Under the pieces are notes generated by a model. The model had not been told where the DNA came from. It saw only the letters and a list, made by a program, of their open reading frames with translations, and did no database searches. From positions 1-16,899 of the forward strand of contig CAZLEE010000089.1 of NCBI GenBank assembly GCA_964558455.1: a stretch of DNA of 16,899 nucleotides. Direction: 5' to 3'. Source of the stretch: DASRLE01 sp964558455. GTDB lineage: Bacteria; Verrucomicrobiota; Verrucomicrobiia; Limisphaerales; Palsa-1400. Shown in pieces: positions 1-7,917 of this stretch; position 1 is the stretch's first letter, and every line of letters starts with the position of its first letter. A program made the translations under genes and the position numbers.

Positions 1-150
1 GAACCCTTGTTGGCGCAACGCTTCGCGGGTCCTGGCCACCAGTTCCGGCCCTGCAGGACGGGATTGCCGCAGGAAGAAAGCGCAAAGAACACCTGCCACC
101 ACCAGGAAGACCGTTGCTTTCCAGAACACGTTGGCCATTCGAAGATTCAT
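1..150 (-). CDS. Partial membrane-anchored or exported protein (N-terminus only)
   Basis: Only the first 50 codons are inside the window; the gene continues beyond base 1. Translating the minus strand from ATG at 150 gives MNLRMANVFWKATVFLVVAG followed by VLCAFFLRQSRPAG and then a charged stretch (VARTREALRQQG) running off the edge. Residues about 8-27 form one hydrophobic segment, so the product is a single-pass N-anchored or secreted protein. A second ATG four codons in (138) is an alternative start. It is divergent from the membrane protein that starts at 264, with 113 bases between them that should hold promoters for both. The fragment is too short to name a family. Confidence 0.55.
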   Translation of the reverse strand, partial: MNLRMANVFWKATVFLVVAGVLCAFFLRQSRPAGPELVARTREALRQQGF

Positions 151-263
151 AGGCGACCCATCTATTGTGTGGCTGCAACCTTAGCCGGTTTCCATTGTTT
201 GAGGCAATCTCTTTTGAGAAGTTCTTCTTTTCGTTCGATGGCGTTCAGATTAGAGTTTCGAAT

Positions 264-785
264 ATGAGCAAGGTCACGCAAAACGGCGGCATTGGCCACG
301 TCGGATTTCTGGCTGTGCTGTTTTTTTTCCCAATCATATCCTCGCAGGCAAACCCGATCGCCATAGATGAAAGGCCCGTGCTGCAGTCTGCCACTCTGAT
401 ACCTCTTACGCTGGCGATTTTGGCCGAGGCCATTTGCGTGCGCGTCCTGCTCCGGCGCTGGCGCCGGCCGGCCGCATTTATCCTCCTGTTGATGCTGATG
501 CATGTGTTCACCTACCCGCTTTTCCTTGGTATTCTGTGGCTCCTGTATGGCCTGCATCCGTTCCTCAGCGTGGCCATTGGAGAAGGACTGATCGTGCTCA
601 TTGAGGGAGGTTTGATCTACCTGCTCTGCCGATACCTTGCCTCCGCCAAGTCGGATCTGCCCGTGCCTTCCCTCGCCCGAAGCGTATTCGCGTCGTTGAT
701 CGGCAATATCTTTTCCGCGTCGTTCTTTCCGCTGCTTGTCATGCTCTGCGGCTTTATGGGCCGCCCATACCCAATGCTGAAATAA
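264..785 (+). CDS. Small polytopic membrane protein of unknown function
   Basis: A 173-aa protein, mostly hydrophobic. Predicted membrane segments by eye are about residues 12-27 (perhaps a signal sequence), 42-62, 70-95, 99-123 and 141-165. An Arg-rich loop (RRWRRP, 64-69) sits between segments two and three. Two acidic residues lie inside a membrane segment (E107 and E114 in GEGLIVLIEGG), which is unusual and may be functional. I chose ATG 264 because the in-frame extension up to 165 is Phe-rich and lacks a ribosome site; no strong Shine-Dalgarno is visible for either start. It lies 19 bases upstream of the HEAT-repeat gene and is probably co-transcribed with it. I do not recognise a family. 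Confidence 0.68.
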   Translation: MSKVTQNGGIGHVGFLAVLFFFPIISSQANPIAIDERPVLQSATLIPLTLAILAEAICVRVLLRRWRRPAAFILLLMLMHVFTYPLFLGILWLLYGLHPFLSVAIGEGLIVLIEGGLIYLLCRYLASAKSDLPVPSLARSVFASLIGNIFSASFFPLLVMLCGFMGRPYPMLK

Positions 786-804
786 TTCGGTTATATTTAC
801 GACA

Positions 805-1899
805 ATGAAACCTGGCCTGCGCTTATTTCTTCCTGGCTTCGCGCTCCTCCTCGGCATCGTCGCATGTATTTTATGGGGGCGTCGCGGGAAGACGGAGTCA
901 AGCCCACGATCCCCCGCGCCAGTCGCCAGTTTGCCTGCGGTTCCCCCGGAAGAACCGGTTTACGATGGAAAACCGCTCAGTTACTGGGTGACCAGGGTGG
1001 GGCAATTCGAAATGGTGGGCGGCGTGCATGAGGACGCCGTGGCGGCCATTCGCGCCATCGGGCCGAAGGCGGTTCCGTTCCTGCTGAATTGGATGCCGCG
1101 TCCCGAGACGCTTCACCGGCACGCGGACAGGCCGGCCGGCGCTCCAGGATGGGACGGCGTTGAATTTGCGTGGTGGGCGCTGGGCACCAACGGCAAAGCG
1201 GCAATTCCAGTTCTGGCGCGCATCATCAATCAACCGCAGCGCACCATGGACGACTACTCGGTGTGGACGGAAAGCGCCAAGGCCATCTCCTATTTGGGAC
1301 CGGACGCCATTGCGCCCATGCTCACCGCCGCCACCAACATGCAAGGAAAACACGAAATGTGGGAGCTGATCCAAAATCTTCAAAACATGGGATCGAATGG
1401 CGTCCCGGCTGTCCCGGCGATCATTCACTGGGCCAATGATCCGGACCCCTTTCTTCGGAGCGGCGTGATGAACGCTTTGGGCAGCATCGGTCAGCGCCCG
1501 GATCTGGCGTTGCCTGTCATTCTGAACGCGTTGGAGCACGACCCGAATGGAATGGTGCGCCGCGACGCCGCTGGGGCGTTAGGTTCGTTCGCCAGCGACT
1601 CGGACGCCGTGCAGCGTGAGTTGGTCAAAATGCTTCAGGACCCCAATTGGGAGGCCCGGGAGGGGGCGCTGTCGGGCCTTGGAAAACTCCGCGACAAACC
1701 GGATGTGATTATTCCCCTTATCATTCCTTTTTTGTCTGACACAAACTCCGTCATCGAACGCTCCGCAGCCTATGCGTTGCGTGAACTGAACTGTAGATCC
1801 GCTTACAACGCCCTGGTGGAGAACAGCAACCCCAACATCGGCGACATCGTTTACCAGGCAGGCGAGCAGGAAAAGGCCCGTAAGAAGCTTTTGAAATAA
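805..1899 (+). CDS. Exported HEAT-repeat protein
   Basis: A 364-aa protein. Residues 6-24 are a hydrophobic export segment. I-V-A-C at 18-21 fits a lipobox, so it may be a lipoprotein, although the hydrophobic ILW after the Cys also fits a simple membrane anchor. After a Pro-rich linker (33-50) comes the entry motif DGKPLSYW near 55-62, often seen in verrucomicrobial HEAT proteins. Paired helices follow to about residue 345, including AVAAIRAIGPKAVPFL, ALGTNGKAAIPVLARI, AISYLGPDAIAPML, GVMNALGSIGQ, DAAGALGSFASD and GALSGLGKLRD. The regular Ala/Leu/Gly spacing is that of HEAT/PBS-lyase-like repeats, which form a protein-binding superhelix. No catalytic motif is seen. The likely role is a periplasmic or surface scaffold; the partner is unknown. 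Confidence 0.87.
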   Translation: MKPGLRLFLPGFALLLGIVACILWGRRGKTESSPRSPAPVASLPAVPPEEPVYDGKPLSYWVTRVGQFEMVGGVHEDAVAAIRAIGPKAVPFLLNWMPRPETLHRHADRPAGAPGWDGVEFAWWALGTNGKAAIPVLARIINQPQRTMDDYSVWTESAKAISYLGPDAIAPMLTAATNMQGKHEMWELIQNLQNMGSNGVPAVPAIIHWANDPDPFLRSGVMNALGSIGQRPDLALPVILNALEHDPNGMVRRDAAGALGSFASDSDAVQRELVKMLQDPNWEAREGALSGLGKLRDKPDVIIPLIIPFLSDTNSVIERSAAYALRELNCRSAYNALVENSNPNIGDIVYQAGEQEKARKKLLK

Positions 1900-2157
1900 C
1901 GCATTGCGAGTAAACGGCAAAGGGGACAGGCCCGTAAAGTTATCAAACCATACCGCGCAGGCTGGAGAGAGAAACGTCGTCCGTCTCCGAGATGGAACTT
2001 CCGAAGCGGCAGAAGAGCTACCAGCTTAGCTGGCTGAATATTCGGCGACCGCATTGGGCGGAAGCCGGCCCAACACCAAAACATCCTGCCGGCCACTTCC
2101 TCTCCCATACGATGGTGGCGGCTTGACGATTCTGCGCGCGGAGACTTTACTGGGGGT

Positions 2158-2514
2158 ATGAGAATTGCCTTTGGACTCGGATTGCTGAGCGCGACCCTTT
2201 TGCTGTCGGGCTGTTTTTTTCACAGGGCGGCAAATCATCCCGCCGCGCCGGTGGCCGTCCAGCGGCCGGAACCGGTGATTCAGCCTGATTTGCACGCCAC
2301 CGGGAAAATCGCGATGGTGAACACGGAGGCGCGTTTTGTGATCGTGTCCTTTCCTCCCGGCACGATGCCGGTAACGGGCCAATATCTGGATATTTACCGG
2401 AATGGTTTGAAGGTGGGCGGGATCAAGGTGACCGGGCCGCAACGCGAGAATGATACGGCGGCGGATATTGTCACCGGAGATATCCGGGTTCACGACGAGG
2501 CGCGGGCGGAATAA
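2158..2514 (+). CDS. Small lipoprotein of unknown function
   Basis: A 118-aa protein with a clear lipoprotein signal: MRIAFGLGLLSATLLLSGC places the lipidated Cys at residue 19 after L-L-S-G. A Pro/Ala-rich tether (20-45) leads to a compact beta-rich domain with IAMVNTEARFVIVSFPPG, GQYLDIYRNGLKVGGIKVTG and AADIVTGDIRVHDEA. The pattern 'valine-rich strand, FPPG turn, YRNG turn, ADIV-GD' looks like a small beta-barrel. It recalls uncharacterised lipoproteins I associate with Verrucomicrobiota, but I cannot name a family. A run of G directly before ATG 2158 is the only ribosome-site candidate. Upstream, 1900-2157 is non-coding. Downstream, the UbiD-family gene starts 45 bases later on the same strand. 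Confidence 0.75.
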   Translation: MRIAFGLGLLSATLLLSGCFFHRAANHPAAPVAVQRPEPVIQPDLHATGKIAMVNTEARFVIVSFPPGTMPVTGQYLDIYRNGLKVGGIKVTGPQRENDTAADIVTGDIRVHDEARAE

Positions 2515-2559
2515 TTCAAGGGCGCCCGTGCGGGCGGAGGACGGTTTCCTGATTGCGAT

Positions 2560-4038
2560 ATGGCCTACGATTCATTTGCCCAATTTGTGCAGGCGTTGGA
2601 AAAGGCCGACGAACTCAAGCGCATTTCCCAACCCGTCGCCACAGAATTGGAAATAACGGAGCTGGCCGACCGCGAAATGAAATCGCCGGGGGGCGGGAAG
2701 GCGTTGCTGATTGAACACCCGACGATCAACGGGCGGGAGTCGGCTTTTCCGGTGGCGATCAATACGCTGGGGTCGAACCGGCGCATGGCCCTGAGCCTGG
2801 GGGTGGAATCGGTTGAGCAAGTGGCGGATGAACTGGGGGCGTTGATGAAAGCCAAGCCGCCCGCCAGTTTTGGGGAGGCGATAAAATTGCTCGGATTGGC
2901 GCTGGATTTGCGCCATGCCAAGCCGAAGATCGTCAGCCGGGGCGCGTGCCAGGAAGTGGCGCTTCGCGCGGAGGAGTTGGCCGGGGCGGTGGAAGATTGC
3001 CCGACTTTGGCGGGGTTGCCGGTTCTCAAATGCTGGCCGCTGGATGCGGGACGATTCATCACTTTGCCCGGGGTGGTGACGCGCGATCCCGACAGCGGAG
3101 CGCGCAACGTGGGGATGTATCGCATGCAGGTTTTCGACGGCCAAACCACCGGCATGCACTGGCAGTTGCAAAAAGTGGCGGCGCGACACGGCCGGCGTTA
3201 TTACGAGACGGGCCGGCCCATGCCGGTGAGCGTTTTTTTGGGAGGCGATCCGGCGCTGACTTTTTGCGCGTCCACGCCGCTGCCGGATGGGATTGATGAA
3301 TTTTTGCTGGGCGGTTACCTGCGGAAAAAATCGGTGGAATTGGTCCAGTGCCTGACCAACGATCTGGAGGTTCCGGCGGACGCGGATATTGTGATTGAAG
3401 GGTATGTGGACCCGAAGGAGCCGTTGCGCAAGGAGGGGCCGTTTGGGGATCACACGGGATATTATTCCCTGGCGGACCAGTATCCGGCTTTTCATGTCAC
3501 CGCCGTGACCCATCGCAAGGACGCGGTCTATCCGGCGACGATTGTGGGCATGCCGCCGATGGAGGATTTTTACATCGGGACGGCGAGCGTGAAATTGTTC
3601 CTGCCGATCTTCAAGATGAACTTCCCGGAGCTGGTGGACCTGGCATTGCCGGCGGAAGGGGTTTTCCACAATCTGGTTTTTGTCAGCATCAAGAAAACGT
3701 ATCCAATGCAGGCCTACAAAATCATGCACGGGTTGTGGGGCATGGGGCAGATGATGTTCACGAAATACATCGTGGTGTTGGACGAGGATGTGAATGTGCA
3801 TGACACGAGCGAGGTCCTGTTCCGCTTGTGCGCGACGACGGATCCGCAGCGCGACACCCTTTTCACGCGCGGGCCGGCCGATGTGCTGGACCACGCCACG
3901 AGCGAATTCGCCATCGGCACCAAGATGGGCATCGACGCAACGCGGAAACTGCCCGGGGAAGGATTCAAGCGGGAATGGCCGCCCTTAATCAAAATGGACG
4001 AGGCGGTGCGACAGAAAATCAACCGGCTTTTTCCCTGA
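2560..4038 (+). CDS. UbiD-family prenylated-FMN-dependent decarboxylase
   Basis: The 492-aa length matches E. coli UbiD (about 497). UbiD enzymes use prenylated FMN made by UbiX to decarboxylate aromatic or alpha,beta-unsaturated acids, for example in ubiquinone or futalosine-route menaquinone synthesis. The signature is strong. NVGMYRMQ at 183-190 supplies the catalytic Arg (R188), and EGPFGDHTGYY at 292-302 supplies the two acidic residues (E292, D297) matching the Arg-Glu-Glu/Asp triad of characterised family members. N183, H200 and probably E260 correspond to the metal-binding positions. NDLEVPADADIVIEGY and TKMGIDATRKLPGE near the C-terminus are also family hallmarks. No UbiX flavin prenyltransferase or quinone gene lies in the window, so the substrate is unresolved. 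It lies between a lipoprotein gene and the rhamnosidase gene, probably in one transcript. Confidence 0.95.
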   Translation: MAYDSFAQFVQALEKADELKRISQPVATELEITELADREMKSPGGGKALLIEHPTINGRESAFPVAINTLGSNRRMALSLGVESVEQVADELGALMKAKPPASFGEAIKLLGLALDLRHAKPKIVSRGACQEVALRAEELAGAVEDCPTLAGLPVLKCWPLDAGRFITLPGVVTRDPDSGARNVGMYRMQVFDGQTTGMHWQLQKVAARHGRRYYETGRPMPVSVFLGGDPALTFCASTPLPDGIDEFLLGGYLRKKSVELVQCLTNDLEVPADADIVIEGYVDPKEPLRKEGPFGDHTGYYSLADQYPAFHVTAVTHRKDAVYPATIVGMPPMEDFYIGTASVKLFLPIFKMNFPELVDLALPAEGVFHNLVFVSIKKTYPMQAYKIMHGLWGMGQMMFTKYIVVLDEDVNVHDTSEVLFRLCATTDPQRDTLFTRGPADVLDHATSEFAIGTKMGIDATRKLPGEGFKREWPPLIKMDEAVRQKINRLFP

Positions 4039-4070
4039 CCGAACCGGGTTTCTCTGGTGAGCACAACGAT

Positions 4071-6764
4071 ATGATGACCAAACAAATTTGCCGGCTGGCG
4101 ATTGTAATGGGGTTGATGTTGGGCGTGCGGGGCGCTTTCGGACAGGCTCCGGCTCCGGACGGGCTGCTGGTTGATGGCGTGAACAATCCCCTGGCCGTCG
4201 AGCAGGATACCGTGTGTTTTACATGGAAGTCCGGGGACGCCAGACGGGGCGCGGCGCAGACGGCTTATCAGATTCTCGTTGCCTCAACCCGCGAACGATT
4301 GTCCGCCGGGACCGGTGATATTTGGGATAGCGGGAAGGTGGCCTCGGACCGGTCGGCCTCGGTTGAATATGCGGGGAAACCGTTGCCGCCGGCCACGCGT
4401 TGCTGGTGGAAAGTCTGCGTGCGGGATCAGGCCGGCCAATCCAGCCCGTACAGCGCGCCCGCTTATTTTGACACCGGGCTGGCCCAAGGCGGCTGGACGG
4501 GGCGTTTTGTTTGGGACGGGACCACGAACCTGAATAACTTCGCATATTTCCGAAAAGGGTTTTCGGTGGCGCGCCAACCCGTCCTGGCCAAGGTGTACGT
4601 CAGCGCGCATAACGATTATCTGCTCTACCTGAACGGCGATGTTCTGGGCCGCGGCCCGGCCCGTTGCGATCCTGATCACTACGGCCAATACAACGCCTAC
4701 GACGTCACCGGACGCCTGCGCCCCGGCTCCAATGTTTTTGCGGCGATCGGGCATTGGCAGGGCAATTGGAACAATTCCGGCATCAATGCCGAGCCGGCTT
4801 TTTTGCTCGAAGCACGGTTTGACTATCCCGACGGATCAACTTCGACGGTTGGAACCGATCCGTCGTGGAAGGCGCTGGCCGACACAGCGTTCATAGAAAC
4901 CAATGCGACGTATTTCGGCGCGACCGGCGGACTGGGCAATCGCGCGGCCATTCAATTTGACTCGCGCCGGGAACCTTTGGGCTGGCGGGCGGTGGATTTT
5001 GACGATTCCACATGGCCGTCCGCCACGGTGGTGGATCGATCCGGTTATCATCTGTTCGCGCAAACGGCGCCGGCAGAAAACGAACAAGCCCAACTCAAGC
5101 CGGTCAACATCCAATCCACAAACGGCGCATGGCTGGTGGATTTTGGGCGGTGCCTGGACGGCTGGCCCAAACTGACGATGCGCGCGAACCGGTCGGGAGA
5201 CGTTGTGCGCGTGGAATATCTTCAAATGCCGGGCAGACAAAAGACGGCCGGCTGGGATCAATATATCTGCCACGGGGGCACGGAAACCTGGAAGCCTGAC
5301 TGCGGACGGCACGCGTCATTTCAGGTGATTAAAATCACGGGCTACGCAGGGAAGCTGGCGGCGGCCGATGTGCGCGGGATTTGGGCGTATAGCGATGCCG
5401 ACGTGGCCGGGCGTTTCCATTGCTCAAGTCCATTGCTTAATTCCGTTTACGAAATGTGCGAGCGTTCCGCCCGGCAGAACATTCAGCAGGGCATCATCAG
5501 CGTGGATGCCAACCGCGAGCAATCGCCCTGGACGGCCGATAGCTGGAACATTGGCAACGTCCTGCTCTACAACGACCGCAACACCACAATGATTGACAAG
5601 GTGGTGCGCGACTTTGCAGGGGAGCAGCTTCCCAACGGGGAATTCCTGGCCTGCAGCCCGGCGCATCGGAGGGCGGATTACCTAGAGGCGCCGCAGAAAT
5701 CCCGCCGTATTCCGGAATGGTCCATGTACTGGCCGATGTTGCTATGGCAGCAATACTTGTTTTCCGGGGATGAAAGGCTGTTAGGCGCAATGGCGCCGCA
5801 TCTGACCCATTTTTTGGAATGGATCAAAACTTACCAGAACCCCGCGACCAAGCTGATCAATCCTCCCGGCTGGCGGATTTCGGACTATGCCGGCGGCAAC
5901 ATGCCCGATGGCTCCTATAACGCCGCCACGGAATGTCAATACTATGAAAACCTGCGCATCGCCTCCCGCATTTTTTCAGTCTTGGGGCAGACGAACCGGA
6001 GCGGCGAGTATTTGCGCCAGGCCGAAGCAGTCAAAGCCAGCATTAACGCCAACCTCTTTAACGGCGAGTTCTATCGCGCGCGGACCGACCGGCAGGAAAT
6101 GTTCCCGCTCGCTTCGGCATGGGCTTTGCGTTACGACATCGAGCCGGCGGCGGCCAAGCCGCGCATTCTCGCCGCCATTCGCAAGGCGGGGAAACCGGAC
6201 ATTGGCGGTTACGGCGGCGACGCCCTTTATAGCGGGCTTTTGCGGGCAGGAGGCATGGGCGATTTTGTGGTGGCCGATCTGGCGCGCTACCATCTCATGC
6301 TGGAGGGAAACAAGGCCAACTGGGAGAGCTTCGGTTCCGGCGGCGAATACAACCACGCCTGGACCTCTTATCCGGGGTATATCCTGCCAAAATATTTTTC
6401 CGGCATCCAACCAACCGGCGGCGGGTTTAGCGAGTTCGATGTCCGGCCTGAGACGGGCGGTCTGACTTTTGCCGAGAGCACTGTACCAACCGTCAAAGGC
6501 GACATCCGCACCCGTTGGGAGAAAACCGGCGACGGCCAATTTCTCCTCTCACTCACCGTGCCGCCCAACACGCGCGCCACTCTCTATATCCCCAAACTCT
6601 CCGGCTCAAACATCCGCTTGCAGGAATCGGGCGACGCCCTTTGGCCGGCCCAGGCGCAGAAGCCCGTTCCCGGCCTGCTTGCCATCGGGGAAGAAGGCAA
6701 TTCCATCAAATGCCTGCTGGGCGCCGGGGTCTATCGCTTTACAGAAACCCGGTTCAACCCCTGA
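4071..6764 (+). CDS. Secreted alpha-L-rhamnosidase, GH78 family
   Basis: An 897-aa exported enzyme predicted to release terminal alpha-L-rhamnose from plant glycosides or polysaccharides by an inverting mechanism. A signal peptide occupies about residues 1-25 (cleavage near FGQA). An N-terminal beta-sandwich follows to about 140, then a carbohydrate-binding-like domain (FRKGFSV, YLLYLNGDVLGRGP, 160-230), a second beta domain (WLVDFGRCLDGW, 354-365) and an (alpha/alpha)6 catalytic domain from about 455 to 780. SVDANREQSPWTADSW aligns with the GH78 motif DCPxRERLGWTGD, giving D479, E483 and D490. WES (751-753) and NHAW (761-764) match the later Glu and His-containing region. ATG 4071 (or 4074) is chosen because it gives a normal signal peptide; longer in-frame starts lie inside the UbiD gene. 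The gap to UbiD is 32 bases. Convergent with the patatin gene, 8 bases apart. Confidence 0.92.
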   Translation: MMTKQICRLAIVMGLMLGVRGAFGQAPAPDGLLVDGVNNPLAVEQDTVCFTWKSGDARRGAAQTAYQILVASTRERLSAGTGDIWDSGKVASDRSASVEYAGKPLPPATRCWWKVCVRDQAGQSSPYSAPAYFDTGLAQGGWTGRFVWDGTTNLNNFAYFRKGFSVARQPVLAKVYVSAHNDYLLYLNGDVLGRGPARCDPDHYGQYNAYDVTGRLRPGSNVFAAIGHWQGNWNNSGINAEPAFLLEARFDYPDGSTSTVGTDPSWKALADTAFIETNATYFGATGGLGNRAAIQFDSRREPLGWRAVDFDDSTWPSATVVDRSGYHLFAQTAPAENEQAQLKPVNIQSTNGAWLVDFGRCLDGWPKLTMRANRSGDVVRVEYLQMPGRQKTAGWDQYICHGGTETWKPDCGRHASFQVIKITGYAGKLAAADVRGIWAYSDADVAGRFHCSSPLLNSVYEMCERSARQNIQQGIISVDANREQSPWTADSWNIGNVLLYNDRNTTMIDKVVRDFAGEQLPNGEFLACSPAHRRADYLEAPQKSRRIPEWSMYWPMLLWQQYLFSGDERLLGAMAPHLTHFLEWIKTYQNPATKLINPPGWRISDYAGGNMPDGSYNAATECQYYENLRIASRIFSVLGQTNRSGEYLRQAEAVKASINANLFNGEFYRARTDRQEMFPLASAWALRYDIEPAAAKPRILAAIRKAGKPDIGGYGGDALYSGLLRAGGMGDFVVADLARYHLMLEGNKANWESFGSGGEYNHAWTSYPGYILPKYFSGIQPTGGGFSEFDVRPETGGLTFAESTVPTVKGDIRTRWEKTGDGQFLLSLTVPPNTRATLYIPKLSGSNIRLQESGDALWPAQAQKPVPGLLAIGEEGNSIKCLLGAGVYRFTETRFNP

Positions 6765-6772
6765 GGAGAACT

Positions 6773-7687
6773 TTAATTGGGAGCGGGGGTGTGCAGTGAT
6801 TTGCCTTCCATGTCCTCCATTTGCCGCAACGCTTCGTCGTGGCCCAGAATCAGGGCGGCGGCGATTTGTTTTGGTTCGACAGAGAAGGAACCCACCGGCA
6901 ACGGCCGGAAAGGGCGAAACACCTGGATTCGCACCCCTGGCGGCGGCTGTTTCATCAGGTCCAGCGCGGCGTTGAAATTCACATTTTGCTGCGCCGTCCA
7001 GACTTCGGCCACCTTGGGAAAGTCCGGGTAGGCCAGCCGGCCCATCCAGTGTCGGATTGGCTTGAGGCGGAAATAGGGATTGTGGGTCAGCACCACGGTG
7101 ATGTCCCTGGCGCCATCCTTGATCGCTTGTTGGATGGGGATGGGGTCCGCTATGCCGCCGTCGGCATAAGGATGTTCGTCCACGTAATCATACCCGCGCG
7201 TTGCCAGCGGCATGGAGGAAGTGGCGCGAAGAGCCGCAAAAATCCGGTCGTCGCGAGCGTGGAAATAAACCGGCTGACCCGTGAGACAATCGGTCAGGAC
7301 GATGAGAAAGCGGGTCGGCATTTCGCGCAGCACCTCGACGGAAAGCGGGACGCGTTTGCGCATGACGTAATCCACCAGGTAAGCGAGGTCAATAATCGGT
7401 TTGCGGCGCAGGAAATTGCTTTTGCGGACCACGTTGCAGGCCAGTTCGCGCCAGATGGCCAGGCCAGGCTCCCACATGTCGGCCACGAAATAAGCCGCCG
7501 AACAGGCGCCGGAAGAAGCCGCATAAACCAAATCGTATTGCCGCCGTCCGGTCTCCTGCAGATAAGCCAGCACCCCGGCCGCCCACGCCCCGCGCATCGC
7601 TCCGCCCTCCACAATCAGCGCCGTTTTGCGTCGGGCGTCGGGCTTTTCGTTTTCGATTATCGGCGATGACATGCCATTTTCTTTCAC
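6773..7687 (-). CDS. Patatin-like phospholipase (YjjU-type)
   Basis: A 304-aa predicted Ser-Asp dyad lipid acyl hydrolase with no signal peptide, so probably cytoplasmic. ALIVEGGAMRGAWAAGVLAY (23-42) gives the oxyanion-hole motif GGxxRG. YAASSGACSA (55-64) aligns with the nucleophile elbow GxSxG, with Ser58 as nucleophile, but the first Gly is Ala here. ADGGIADPIP (175-184) gives the catalytic Asp176 in DGG. The length and the order of motifs fit the bacterial YjjU-like subgroup. The start given is GTG at 7687; an ATG five codons in (7672) is an equally good alternative, and neither has a strong ribosome site. It is divergent from the GH5-like lipoprotein and ends 8 bases from the GH78 stop. 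Confidence 0.9.
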   Translation of the reverse strand: MKENGMSSPIIENEKPDARRKTALIVEGGAMRGAWAAGVLAYLQETGRRQYDLVYAASSGACSAAYFVADMWEPGLAIWRELACNVVRKSNFLRRKPIIDLAYLVDYVMRKRVPLSVEVLREMPTRFLIVLTDCLTGQPVYFHARDDRIFAALRATSSMPLATRGYDYVDEHPYADGGIADPIPIQQAIKDGARDITVVLTHNPYFRLKPIRHWMGRLAYPDFPKVAEVWTAQQNVNFNAALDLMKQPPPGVRIQVFRPFRPLPVGSFSVEPKQIAAALILGHDEALRQMEDMEGKSLHTPAPN

Positions 7688-7798
7688 GGTCTATCCGGTT
7701 TTTTTGCCTGTCTGGCCGCAACGGCGACTCCAGCTTCGCAATGCGGGGAATGGGAGGGAAAAACCCCGTGCGTAGAGACAGCCGGACACTTGGTAAAC

Positions 7799-7804
7799 TT
7801 GACG
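7799..7804 (+). promoter_or_regulatory. Weak -35-like box (TTGACG) upstream of the GH5-like lipoprotein
   Basis: The 230-base gap between the divergent patatin and GH5-like genes is AT-rich from about 7790 to 7850. It contains TTGACG, one base from the sigma-70 -35 consensus. No good -10 box lies 16-18 bases downstream (the hexamer TTACAT there is poor), so this is only a candidate. Confidence 0.2.
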
Positions 7805-7917
7805 CCGTTGATGGATTAAACTTACATCATAAACTTAATTTAACAAGCAAAATCGGCGGTTATCGCGCGGCCAATTGCGCCTTGAGATGGCCGGGGGGCG
7901 GCTTGTAGCATTTGCGG

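Noticed and set aside
1874..1937. AGGCCCGTAA repeated at 1874 and 1928
   Set aside because: A 10-base repeat, one copy in coding sequence and one in the following gap; no further copies or structure.
2021..2033. CCAGCTTAGCTGG dyad in the 1900-2157 gap
   Set aside because: Arms of only six bases, no T-run and no nearby promoter boxes; chance is likely.
2572..3894. 440-codon open frame antisense to the UbiD-family gene
   Set aside because: Composition is His/Arg/Gln-rich with no motif, and the plus strand carries an unambiguous enzyme. It is a shadow of codon bias.
3828..4070. In-frame 5' extension of the GH78 gene into UbiD
   Set aside because: The extension overlaps UbiD out of frame and would bury the clear signal peptide that starts at 4071.
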